Below are positions 12,454 to 22,439 of a stretch of DNA of 64,000 nucleotides, one piece after another (the first letter of the stretch is position 1; every line of letters begins with the position of its first letter). The position numbers and the translations under genes are program-made. The notes beneath the pieces were generated by a model. That model saw only the letters and a list, made by a program, of their open reading frames with translations. It ran no database searches and was not told the DNA's origin. Source of the stretch: Nageia nagi. Taxonomy: Eukaryota; Pinophyta. The stretch covers positions 496,001 through 560,000 of the forward strand of contig JBITNC010000002.1 of assembly GCA_050084985.1 (NCBI GenBank), in the 5' to 3' direction.

Positions 12454-13419
12454 TGTGCGTCCCCCTTGCATAAATGTAATTAATTATGGAATCCAACAAA
12501 TTTTCCTTTGTATTATATTTTATTATTATATTATGATTTAAGTTAATGCTTGGGATAGAATACTTAATGGGTCATTGGACCCCACTGTGAGCCCCAAGTG
12601 GGATATCTCCCTCCCAATAATAGATTAGGTGTTTTAATGTACTTGGATATCCCAATCATGATTGTAGGAATCCTAAGGTCTATTTAGCACTTAGGTGGAT
12701 GGATGAGCACTTGTATATATGCATCAACATTGGGGAGACTCCTAGACCCCCACGTTGGTCCATGATGACACCTTAGGCCCACACATGACTCCTATAGCCA
12801 TGTTAGGCATTCATGGTACTCCAAACCCCTACATTGGTATTTATGGCTTCTAGATACCCACATTGGGCATGCCTAATCTCTAGGAGGATTAACAAGCTAA
12901 GGGATCACATTAGTCTATGGGATTATTGTAGCATCCTTGCCATCCAGTGGTATTCTGAGGTTGCTCTTCTACCTTCAATGATCAACAAGGATTTGAAGAG
13001 GGCTCCTTCAATGAAGATAATTCAAGTTTAGAGGGAGAAATAATGTCCCATCTATCCATCCAACTTGAGGATATTTGTTATGCCCTAGTTGGCTCCTTTG
13101 AGGCCAACGTCATCCCTATTAGACATGGTATTGTATTATTACTACATTCATATCTTATATACAGTCATTGGGCATTGGATCTCATATTTGTATTATGCAC
13201 TTATCTATATTTATAATGTTGAGGTGTAATTGTCCATTGATGAATATATGAGCCAAATGTTAGCATTATTATGTTGTGTAAATATGTAATTGATTCCCTA
13301 GCTCTAATGTTGACAATTTGAGGGTTTGAATGCTTATTCTTACTAGCCTTGTCAAAATGTTGGGTATATTTGCTTGTGTTCAATTTTATTGCACTTGAAA
13401 TTGTAATTGGATCTTTACA
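12454..13419 (+). repeat. 3' LTR of chromovirus (966 bp)
   Basis: It runs from TGTGCGTCCCCC to ..ggatctttaca and is the partner of 7973-9078. It is shorter by about 140 bp through internal deletions. For instance, the tract between the gcatgcctaatc-like phrase and gaggattaacaagctaa is contracted relative to the 5' LTR. Confidence 0.9.
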
Positions 13420-13760
13420 AAAAAACTCCAAAGGTAAGGGTTCCAGGGCCAGGGGAGATGCCCTTTGTGCATGAAGAAAGAGGAAACCAAAATTCATTTA
13501 TTTATAGAATATTATTAAGGAAAATTTGGAGGAAAATGACTTAGGGGCTAAATAATGAATGGAGGGATGATGGATCAATCCCAAAAATGATAATAGACTA
13601 GGCAAATAGTTCTAATTCTAGTGAAGATGGGATAATTAAAAACATTATTCAAGCACATTTCGATTAGCAATTATGGAAGGAGTGAAATAGAAGTATCTTC
13701 GAACAAAAGGAGAATAAAGAGAAGGTTATCTTAGAATTAACATGACTAAGTGAAAAAAAT
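13420..13760 (+). pseudogene. LINE ORF2 C-terminal remnant, right part
   Basis: It continues the zf-RVT domain interrupted at 7972. The forward reading contains GRCPLCMKKEETKIHLFIEYY, i.e. the CPLC..E..HLF..C zinc pattern with the last Cys changed, then QLWKEWNRSIFEQKENKEK near 13660. The latter is the typical LWKERNRRIF tail of plant LINE ORF2. No poly(A) tail or clear 3' end can be fixed. Confidence 0.7.
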
Positions 13761-14230
13761 ATTAAGGCCTACATTATTAATTTAAAAGGTGGTGAATCCA
13801 TCATAGCAAGGATCATTAACATGGTGATGTTAAAAGAGTAAGATATGGATTTTATGATTACAAGGAAAGGTGAGTTGATTGATTTGGACATGTTCCTTAT
13901 ATGAATTGATTTTGATGTAGTGGAGGATCTCCAGGTGGAAAGGAGGTACAAAGTTGATGGCATGAGAGTCTTAAATGAGTAAGTCTCCTATGTTGTGAGT
14001 TAGATCAAAGTGCATCGATTAAAGGAGGAAATTCACATCACATGCAATGAGGAGTACCCAATGTAAGATTTAGTACATTGATGAAATGTATTCACCACCC
14101 AAAATTGTTATAGTGAGAAAAAAGAAGAGCAAAACCCATGGGGGAAGAGATTTTTAAAACAAAGCCTACAAAAATAGGGATTATGTGTAAAGATAAATGG
14201 GTATGGTAGATCCTTTTTGAGGGAGGGATG
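13761..14230. other. Unassigned stretch, possibly 5' part of the following pseudogene
   Basis: It has short forward fragments with frequent stops. A forward frame near 14010-14110 reads HRLKEEIHITCNEEYP and TTQNCYSEKKEEQNPWG, which could be an upstream exon-like or N-terminal part of the next gene remnant. There is not enough to assign it. Confidence 0.3.
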
Positions 14231-14990
14231 ATGGAGTTCATGGAGGCATGTAAAGGATTTTACCTAGGTATTTCCTTTTAGATTGTAAAATCTTATAATG
14301 GAGGGGTCTACAAGGTAATTTCAATTAATGTTGTTTTCAATAATTAATCTCTTGTGGAGGCCATCCACATGCCAAATGTTAGTAAGGAGATCAAAAAAGA
14401 AACCAAGCTCAGGAAATTAGAGGAAATTTTAAAGTTTAGACAACCAATGAAGGACTTTATAAAATTTGGTCTAGGGTTTAAGTTCACAAACCTCCCCAAG
14501 CCTTGGGATGAGGTGGTGAGAGTACTTATGATTTTTGTTACTCTAGAGGGGAGGCATAAGGTATTGTATGCCTATCACTTCAACCTTTTAAATCATTTTA
14601 GTCTTAAGGGGGAGGAGATTGTTAACTTCTCATTCTTCATAATGCACTCTCTTGAGATCTTAATCAATAAATGCATGGAGAATGGGAACTAGGTTCCCTT
14701 GCATTAATCAATTATTAAGTTGGCATATGATTACAATCTGATCAAAATTCCATAAAGTGTACTAGTGAGAATTACAAGGGAAAAGGGCAACATTGGGCAT
14801 GCGAGGAGAGTAAAGGAAAATGATGAGGATGAAAGGATGGATGAAGGAAGCCAAGTGAAAAAAAATTAAATATGGGAGATCTAAATGATGGAAACAGTAC
14901 TTGAAAGAGACATAGTTACCTAAGCGCCCGATAGGGATAGCCTTGGAAAAGGAATTGGGAGTGTAAGAAGAAAAGGATAAGCCAAGATCC
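14231..14990 (+). pseudogene. Broken gene resembling a plant-transposon-associated protein
   Basis: One forward frame runs from ATG 14231 to about 14990 with scattered TAG/TAA codons. The longest uninterrupted part, 14354-14692, codes 112 residues. Recognisable phrases are EFMEACKGFYLGIS, VVFNN.SLVEAIHMPN, WDEVVRVLMIFVTLEGRH and VLYAYHFNLLNHFSLKGEE, followed by FFIMHSLEILINK, IIKLAYDYNLIKIP and a Glu/Asp/Lys-rich tail. The order (membrane-free, helical, LDGRH..YHF.LLNHFR-like core, acidic tail) recalls a family annotated in plants as putative plant transposon protein. I know it only by resemblance. No transposase DDE motif or terminal repeats are visible, and an extra gene of an LTR element is an alternative. 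Confidence 0.45.
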
Positions 14991-16264
14991 ATGATGGTAG
15001 GTCCTAGTAAATAAAGTCTTAGGAGTCACAAAATTCCCTTGGAATTAGGAGCACATGTCTATCAATATAACAAAGGGGGATATTATAGATCTCCCACAAA
15101 TTACTCAAGAAGAAATGTAGCTTCTAGTTAACTAGGCTTTAAAAAGGGCAAGCAGGAGGATGAGAACTCAAATGAAGGAAAAGGAGAATATAGCTCTAGT
15201 GAAAATGATTAATATCCCCGCACTAGGTAGGAGAGGCTTCAAAGCTATGCCAATTATGAAGCCAAAAAATAGGGGTTTCATAATTATCTATTGGGAAAAG
15301 CCAAAGTAAGGAAAGGGGAGAAGAGCATCTTATTTGAGAAAATACCTCAAGATGCCCCTTTGATGACTAAGATGGAAGGTAAAGCTTACATTGAATTTTA
15401 CAAGAACCAGTTTGAGAACCTATCCTTTTATTTCAAAGATGGATAGGATTTGATTTTCTTATAACCACAAGGCAGTTTTATGACTTATGTTGTCATATTA
15501 CAAGGAAACTAAGGATGATGTTTATAGTTTTGTTATTGGCTAGGAAAGGTTTATCAGTCACATACTAAGCAATATGCAAAGGAGCATGATAAATTGGGTG
15601 AACAATAGGTGGATTACTTTAGTAGGGGCCTCTACTTCACTCTATTTTGAGAATATATATCCATTTGATGCTATGATGTTTGCCTTATAGGTAATAAAAG
15701 GATATCAAGAGGTTTGAGGCTATTGTTTTGTTATGTGCTAGAAGGAAATGTGTTAGCCTTATCTATAAGGCCAACTATCTAATAATATGATAATTTTTTT
15801 GAAAAATAGTTGGTTTACTATTGTAGGGGTCTATGCTTCACTATATTTTAGGAAAATTTATCACTATTGATGTTGTGATACTAGCTTCACTCTCATGGAT
15901 GTTTTAAAGGATAAGAAATTTTATTTTCATGACCTTGCTATTTGAAGGAGGGATGAAAAATCCTTGCAAAGGTTAGTAGAGGTCCTTGAAAACCCTACCT
16001 TTTTTATTAATATAATTTACCATTAATTAAAAAATACCTTATGATGATCAAACATATCTTAAGGATTTGAAATTTAGTTTGACCTTGATTTGTTGGAGAA
16101 ATTGGATGGATCAAGTGGTAGAATGTTATTATCCTTTAGACCATCACCTTTATTCATAGCCTCACATAGAAACTAACTCGCATTAAATACTATTCTAATG
16201 AAGTTTTAAAAATTGAACTTACTGAAGCTTCTATATTACTTGAAGAAAGTTTGTTACACCAAGA
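14991..16264. other. Unassigned stretch with an internal diverged duplication
   Basis: No domain is recognised. A phrase at about 15608-15690 (gtggattactttagtagggg..cacttcactctatttt) recurs diverged at about 15808-15890 (gttggtttactattgtagggg..gcttcactatatttt), suggesting a ~200-bp tandem duplication. The first 450 bp may be a tail of the preceding pseudogene (KPKNRGFIIIYWEKPK near 15260). Confidence 0.4.
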
Positions 16265-16470
16265 GGCATTCTATAATTATAATCTAGGTAGGGAGAACTT
16301 GAATTTTGCATCATTTTTATTTTCATAAATAATTGGCCAACTTGTAAATTTTTATTTTTTAATATGAAGCCAACTATGATTAAAATAGTTTTAGTATATA
16401 AATGTATGTGATTTATGAGTGAATGAAAGACTTTGCCCTCTTGAAGGGAATTGTTGGTTATGTAGGTCTG

Positions 16471-16803
16471 TATTAGGAACCAAATAATTCAAATAAATAT
16501 TTCTTTAATAATATTCAATAATATCCACTTGAAAATATTACAAACCACCTTAATTGCACAAAACCACTTAATAATATGAAACCACTTAATAATAAATAAT
16601 TTTAATATAATACTAACTAATAGAATTACCTTTCCCACTTCATGAGGGGTACCTCTCAGAGAATGAATTCTCTCCTCAAAAGCTTATTTTATTCCTTAGA
16701 TGAATTACAATAAGTAAGGCTCTCATATAAATAGCACTTTGTGATCCTTCACCTTCCATTTCTAATATATATGGGATAAATACAAATATACAGGGTCATA
16801 ACA
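16471..16803 (-). repeat. 3' LTR (left) of the small LTR element
   Basis: On the plus strand it runs from tattaggaacc to gggtcataaca, i.e. a minus-strand LTR beginning TGTTATGACCC. It is closely similar to 18446-18776, sharing for example gagaatgaattctctcctc and ctctcatataaatag (TATA-like on either strand). The terminal TG (plus-strand view) has become TA. Confidence 0.85.
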
Positions 16804-16818
16804 TTGCCACCCCCTTAA
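16804..16818 (-). other. Polypurine tract (complement)
   Basis: Plus strand ttgccacccccttaa, so the minus strand reads ttaagggggtggcaa immediately before the LTR start TGTTATGACCC. A diverged second copy of this PPT/LTR-start block lies about 100 bp further right. Confidence 0.6.
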
Positions 16819-18432
16819 ACAAGCTTTGTCCTTAAATATTATACATATTGTACATCATAACAAAATATCCTACTAATATACTATGGAGGGTCATTACATT
16901 ATCGACCCTTTTGATAAGCTTTATCCTCAAAGATTGCCAAAATACAAAATACAATCCATGCATGAACAATAGAGAGAGTAGAGAACCAAGGAATCCAACT
17001 CGATCAAAGTAGCCAACAACTTGTAAAATATAAATAGGTGTCCATATATATATCATAATCCCACAAAAGTAAAGATGATGTTGTGGTTGAGGGGTGGGAA
17101 ATAAAAAGAATGATCTAGAAGAATCAACAAAGAATACACCATGTTGTTGTAATGCTTTAAAGTCCTAGCATGAGTACTCCATGAAATCATGGTGCTCCAC
17201 CATGTACACACTAATATAAGTAAGATGAATATTATCACATTATACAACATGCTCCATTAAAATCAAAGAGATTGGCTCCATGAAATCCTATGATAGGTGC
17301 TCCACATCATCTATATTGATACAAGTGAGAGAAAGGTCCTCACACTCTATAACATGCTCCAATAGACTTAAATAAATAGGCTCCATGATATCTTCATGAA
17401 TAATTTCATCAATAATGGGTTATTCTATAAAATATATATACATAAATTTATAAATTATTTATATACATATAACACCTTCTCCAGGATGGTACTCATATGA
17501 TGAATTTCCGCATGTGCCTCATTACATATATCATGAACTTTGTTTATATGTTGCTTCAATGAATTAAAAGGTGGAACAAGAGTATCCATATGTAGAAATT
17601 AAAATGGCTATCATAATAAGTGAAATAATTATAAATTTTTCTACTGTAGATATATGTCATGAATTCCCATCCAAGTCTGGAATTTCATCAAAAACTTATA
17701 TCATATACAAACGTTATGAAGATTGCACCTTTACCCCTTTTTTTATCAAAATAAATGACTTGAAAATTTTATTTAACACTCCTGATACAATAATATTAAA
17801 ACCATTCAAATTTGAGAATCAAACTCACAAGGATGAGAAAGATGTGGTGATTTTACTTTTACCCCTTCTATATCTTAGAGTGTTTTTTAAGGAGACCCTA
17901 GTATTCTTCATGTAAAATATCTAATACAGATCCAAAAAATTTGAAATTTAAATTGTATACTCTTGAACCAATAATCTAAAAACCCTTTAAATTTTAAAAA
18001 TAAATTCATAAAGATTAAAAATATATGATCATTTACATTTTCCCTTTTTTTACAATTCTAGATCAAGGCCTTTTTAGAGGAAACACCAATCTTATCATAT
18101 GTTAACCAATACATATTCAAATGACTTGAAATTTATAGTAAAATATGATCTTATCCTTAAAAAGTGTTTCCCAAAATTTCAAAACACAAGACCCCTTCTT
18201 CCATCCTATACAGTCACTTTATTCTAATAATCAAAATGCTAATAAACTTCACAAAATTAAATGAGATTTAAAATACCTAAATTTTTTATTGATCCCTCTT
18301 GATGTGATTCTATACAAACCCTCATAATTTTAGCAAAAAATACCTTTAGATACGTGAGATATGAATGATTCACTCAAGCTTATCAAAAATCCTTCAACTT
18401 CTCTAAATCCACCCACAAGTGCTAAGATCATG

Positions 18433-18444
18433 TTTTGATACCAC
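18433..18444 (-). other. Primer-binding site (complement), iMet type
   Basis: Plus strand ttttgataccac. The minus strand therefore reads gTGGTATCAAAA just downstream of the LTR end. TGGTATCA matches the usual plant initiator tRNA-Met primer-binding site and sets the minus orientation. Confidence 0.7.
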
Positions 18445-18445
18445 T

Positions 18446-18776
18446 TGTTAGGAACTTGATATTTCAAATAAAGGAGTCTTTAACAATATTCAATAATAAC
18501 CATTTGAAATTATTACAAACCACCTTAATTGTAGGAAACCACTTAATAATACACAACTCTAATATAATACTAATTAATAGAATTGTCTTTCCCACTTCAA
18601 GGGGGAACCTCCTAGAGAATGAATTCTCTCCTCAAAAGCTTATTTTGTTCCTTAAATGAATTATAATGAGGAAGCCTCTCATATAAATAGCCTTTTTTGA
18701 CCCTGCACCTCCCATTTCTAATAAATATGGGATAAATACAAATATAACATTAATAACATATTATGGGATCGTAAGA
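18446..18776 (-). repeat. 5' LTR (right) of the small LTR element
   Basis: Plus strand from TGTTAGGAACTTG to gggatcgtaaga, aligning with gggtcataaca at the other LTR. It has an extra ~18 bp near 18745-18762 relative to its partner. Confidence 0.8.
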
Positions 18777-19235
18777 TTTTGCAAGAGTTGAATAGTGTAG
18801 AGAGTGGTAGGTATTTGTAGAAAGAAAAATTTGCATTACATGCATCAACTACTCATCTTGAGAAATTTTAGTGAGAGTGATATTGATGCCAATAAATATT
18901 CTATAGTTACAACCAAGGTAGGGAGAACTTGAATGTTGTGTCATTTATCCAATCATAAACAAAGGTCCACTTGTAAATTTTTTATTTCATTTTTTAATAA
19001 AAAGTTGAATATTTTTAAAATATTTTAAGTAATATACAAATGTATGCGACTTATGATTGAATGAAAGAGCTTTCCCTTTGGAAGGGTATTATTGGAAATG
19101 CAGGTTTGCAAGAGTTGAAGATATGTTGAAGAGCATAGAGAGTAGTGGGTATATATATTTGTAGAAAGCAAAATATTAATTGCATGCTTCAACTACCTAT
19201 CTCAATAGAGTTTAATGAGGGTGACATTCATATTT

Positions 19236-20055
19236 TTTTGGTGGGTAAGTGATGAGATTATATGCTTATGAAAACATGAGTAATAAAAGATCATCATCTT
19301 CAAGAGCAAAGAAGGTGGAGGTGGTCATGAGACCATCTATTTCTATCTTTGGTAATATATGATTTCAATTATAAAGAGTGGAGGATTTCTTTTAGGTTAA
19401 GGTTCGAGAAATGAAGGAAGTGATTATCGAAATGAAGTGATGATTTTGGCATGAGGTTTAATTAACATTATAACTAACTTGCAAATGACAAGACTGGTAA
19501 TGGTAAAATTAAGAAAAAAATGTATAATATTTTATTTTTTTAAAAGGAAAAGAAAGATTTGATGGTTCTTATACAATTTTGGGATTTGATGATTAGGAAT
19601 TTGAAGGATTTGTGAAGAAACTAAGATAGATCTAATGAAAATATATAACAATATCACAATGATGAAAACATACTACCAGAAATCTTCTTCCTGTAATTTG
19701 TAGAACATAAGTCAATGCATTTTTAATTAAATTTATTGTAATGTAATTTTTGTAATGTATTTAGGTGATACTTTTAAAGACTTTAAATTTTTTTACTTTT
19801 ATGTGAGTTAATTTGTTATTTTTATCGTTAATCGTATATATTTTAATTATATATAATATTACTTTTTTATGTTGTGAATTTATTTATTAAAATAATGATT
19901 TCATATTAGTATGGCAATTTTAAATATTCTTTAGTAAAGTATGAATTTCTTAATAATTTATTTTTTATTATGAAAATTTAATATTGTTATTTTTTATATA
20001 TTTAAAAATTAGAATATTGTTTGATAATATTTAATATTTAATTTCAACTTATATT
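19236..20055. other. Very AT-rich unassigned stretch
   Basis: Long runs of A/T, particularly 19720-20040. No coding motif, LTR terminus or primer site is recognised. Confidence 0.5.
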
Positions 20056-20221
20056 TAACTAGCTTAGATACCCTAAAGAGTTATATCTAAAAATGATAAG
20101 AAGTATTAATCTTGAGGTGTCTATTTTGGAAATCACTCTTCCAAGAAAAGGAGATAGATGCCTCAAGATTAATACCTCTCACTATTTTTAGATATATATC
20201 TTCAAGATATATAAGCTATTT
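20056..20221. repeat. Long imperfect hairpin (inverted repeat, ~70-nt arms)
   Basis: The left arm (20056-20125) and the complement of the right arm (20153-20221) match with a few mismatches and G.T pairs. Inner arms share atatctaaaaat, then gtattaatcttgagg, then tctat; outer arms share agctta. The loop of about 27 nt has its own small ggaa..ttcc stem. It looks like a MITE-type foldback or small-RNA-type precursor. There is no sign of transposase, and flanking target duplications are not clear. Confidence 0.75.
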
Positions 20222-20279
20222 ATATATTTTCCTTCAATTATAAGTAGCCAAGATTCATCAATAACTTAAAATTATAAAA

Positions 20280-21203
20280 GTATATGATGCCAAGGGAGCA
20301 CAAATTAAAGCCAGATTATATTGGCTAAAGATTAGTGATAATGTTTCTTAATAATTCCTTCAATGAGTTTACCCACACTACTAGGATACATAAATTAAAT
20401 CCATTTAGGAAGGAGGGAAGTTCCTTATGGAAGAAGGAGGATCCTTAGTGATGAAATTTTGTTTCTGAAGATTTTATGGAACTTGATCTCAATGTCAGTA
20501 TCTTAAATCAAGATAAAAAAGAAATATCATCATCAATTCCTACATAATATAGTTCTATTCCTAAAACTTCTCAATAAGTTGCAATAAAAGGATAAGTAAG
20601 TATGCATTTTGATAATATTGATTATACTTTTACTACTAAATATTTACAAAAATTTTGGTATGATGGTAAAGGATTAGGTAAGAATGAGCAAGATATTATT
20701 GACCCTATTCTGAATGAGGGTAAATATAAGATAACTACATGAATTATATTTGAATAATTCACACCTAATATGGAGCCTTCCACACCAATTATTCATATTA
20801 TTGAGAATAAGAATCATAACGATGAACTCCTTTTGTTCGATGAATGGTTAAGATGCAAAATGTGCATGCTCCAAATGAATAATTGTTAGCTTATTATGCA
20901 AATCCTTTCTTGCTACAAAGTGCACCTATTAAAATGGATATTTTTTCATAATAATGACACTATTCTTAAAATTATAGAAGCTAGGTATGAGATCCCCAAA
21001 TCCATTGAAAAGAGATTGACTACATGGATGGTACGACATCAAAGTTATTTTAGAGAGGAAGTCTTCCATTATGATTAGGATATTACAAGTTTTACCCTAC
21101 TCATTTGAACCTTTTCCTTTATGTTTTGTAAATTAAGATTAGTTTTAGGTAGCTAAGGGGAATGAGGGTAGTTTTCTATGTTTCTTTTAGAGAGACATCG
21201 CTT
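20280..21203 (+). pseudogene. Tat-like gypsy polyprotein remnant with G-patch-like segment (left part)
   Basis: It lies in line with the RT-bearing segment that resumes at 29792 on the other side of the inserted copia. The clearest part is 20600-20740, forward reading YLQKFWYDGKGLGKNEQD, then DPILNEGKY. The pattern GxGLGKNxQGI..P resembles the G-patch-like linker found between protease and RT in several plant gypsy elements. Upstream fragments (AKGAQIKARLYWLKISDN near 20290) are unassigned. The segment ends at the copia's target duplication AAAGT (21204-21208). Confidence 0.55.
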
Positions 21204-21208
21204 AAAGT

Positions 21209-21705
21209 TGTGAGAATTGAACTATAACATGAACAAATATAAACTCCCAAGATCATATGAAAGCTCACAAACACATTTTAAATAACTCATGAAGTAATCT
21301 CACAACATAACACAAGATGTAAGTGGTTCCTCCAACTAAGAGTACATCCACTAATTAGATCTCACTTCATTCACCAATATGAACTCTTACAATCCTCCTA
21401 AACTTTTCTTCTAAACACTATCCTATAGAATAACTTTACTCCACAAATTAGTGTTTGATCCAAAGAGGGAGACTTCTATTTATAGGCCAAAATCCCTCTT
21501 TGGATCACCCTTTTACCCAATGTACAAAAGCATGACATGCACATCCTTTTACCTAAGGGGCATGCTCATGACATGGAGTGTAGGACAAGTTACATTATCA
21601 TATTCACTTAAATACTTAAGGTATCTAATGATACCCTTAAGTATTAGTGAATTTATAAAGAAGATTAATACAAACCTTTACAATAATGCATTATACATTC
21701 CAACA
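21209..21705 (-). repeat. 3' LTR of the complete copia (497 bp)
   Basis: The minus strand starts TGTTGGAATGTATAATGC at 21705 and ends ..caattctcaca at 21209. It matches 29291-29786 and, reversed, 61922-62427. Confidence 0.95.
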
Positions 21706-21717
21706 CTCCCCCTTAAT
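21706..21717 (-). other. Polypurine tract (complement) of the complete copia
   Basis: Plus strand ctcccccttaat, so the minus strand reads attaagggggag directly before the LTR start. Confidence 0.8.
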
Positions 21718-22439
21718 GCAATATTGGGATAAAGTGAAAAGAAGAGAAGAAGAAGAGAAAGTGAGAGAGTTCTACTCCAAACAAATACAACAGAGATAAG
21801 AATTTTTTACATATTTGTGAAGTAAGAAAGATATAGTTTGAGACTCACTAATTTACCAGATATAATCATTAACCATAATCGATTTCAATGTACATGAAGT
21901 AGTCATTAAATTGAAAGTCATAAAGAGTCTCTAAGAGCCTACATACCTGAAGTAAGTAACCTATAATCTCAAAGGAACCTACAATTCATAAGCAACTCAA
22001 ATAACAAGATTAGTTATATGCATCGTATTCATATAAATTAGGATAGATGAATCACACAAATGCAATCATGAACTAATCAATGGTGCACTATAAGTTATCA
22101 CGAAGATGCCAAGCCAAAACTCATAGTCACTTATTGTATATAAACCATGTGTTGATTATCATTACAAAATAGAGCATGCACATATGAGCTCTTCACATAT
22201 GGATAACTAAATAATGTCTAAAGACACATAAGAGTTCCTCAAACATAGATAATTGAACATTGCTAGATTGGTCAATCTTTTTGCTTTAAAAAAATTTATA
22301 CAAGTTCCTCATGTAGAGCAAACTTACCATGAAGGTGTACAACAAAATCAACACTATATAGCACAAAATCCTCCTAAGGGTGAATTTGTCATCACAAACA
22401 TGAATTCAACACAAGAATTCAAACTTCACTACCCCTTGA

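Larger units (their letters stand above)
7973..13419 (+). mobile_element. Ty3/gypsy chromovirus, both LTRs, internally deleted
   Basis: A 5.4-kb plus-strand element with LTRs 7973-9078 and 12454-13419, an initiator-Met-type PBS, pol with a terminal chromodomain, and a polypurine tract. The internal part is only about 3.4 kb and reaches RT within 900 bp of the PBS, so most of gag, the zinc knuckle and the protease are missing. Flanking 5-mers are GACAA (7968-7972) and AAAAA (13420-13424), at best a decayed target duplication. The two halves of a LINE zf-RVT domain rejoin across it, which fixes the insertion point independently. Confidence 0.9.
16471..18776 (-). mobile_element. Small non-autonomous LTR retrotransposon (2.3 kb)
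   Basis: LTRs of about 333 and 331 bp (16471-16803 and 18446-18776) flank 1.64 kb without recognisable gag or pol. Orientation is minus: the complement of an iMet-type PBS lies just left of the right LTR, and a polypurine tract (as complement) lies right of the left LTR. The uninterrupted second unit of the surrounding tandem duplication reads GTTTG at the insertion point. The flanks here read GTCTG (16466-16470) and TTTTG (18777-18781), each one change from it, so the target duplication is supported by a paralogue. It is longer than typical TRIMs; a deletion derivative of a larger element is possible. Confidence 0.8.
16265..19235. repeat. Tandem duplication of ~320 bp, first unit split by an LTR element
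   Basis: Unit 1 is 16265-16470 plus 18782-18885 and unit 2 is about 18893-19235. Shared landmarks in order are ggtagggagaacttgaa, cacttgtaaatttttta, gaatgaaaga, gaaggg.atta.tgg, gcaggtttgcaagagttg and gtagaaag.aaaat. Unit 2 is continuous and shows the undisturbed sequence at the place where unit 1 carries the 2.3-kb insertion. Confidence 0.75.

Noticed and set aside
17571-17915. 114-codon plus-strand open frame inside the small LTR element
   Set aside because: AT-rich composition, antisense to the element, no recognised motif and not supported by the element's structure.
20056-20221. Calling the hairpin a microRNA gene
   Set aside because: Structure alone is insufficient; there is no expression evidence, and a MITE-type foldback is equally likely.
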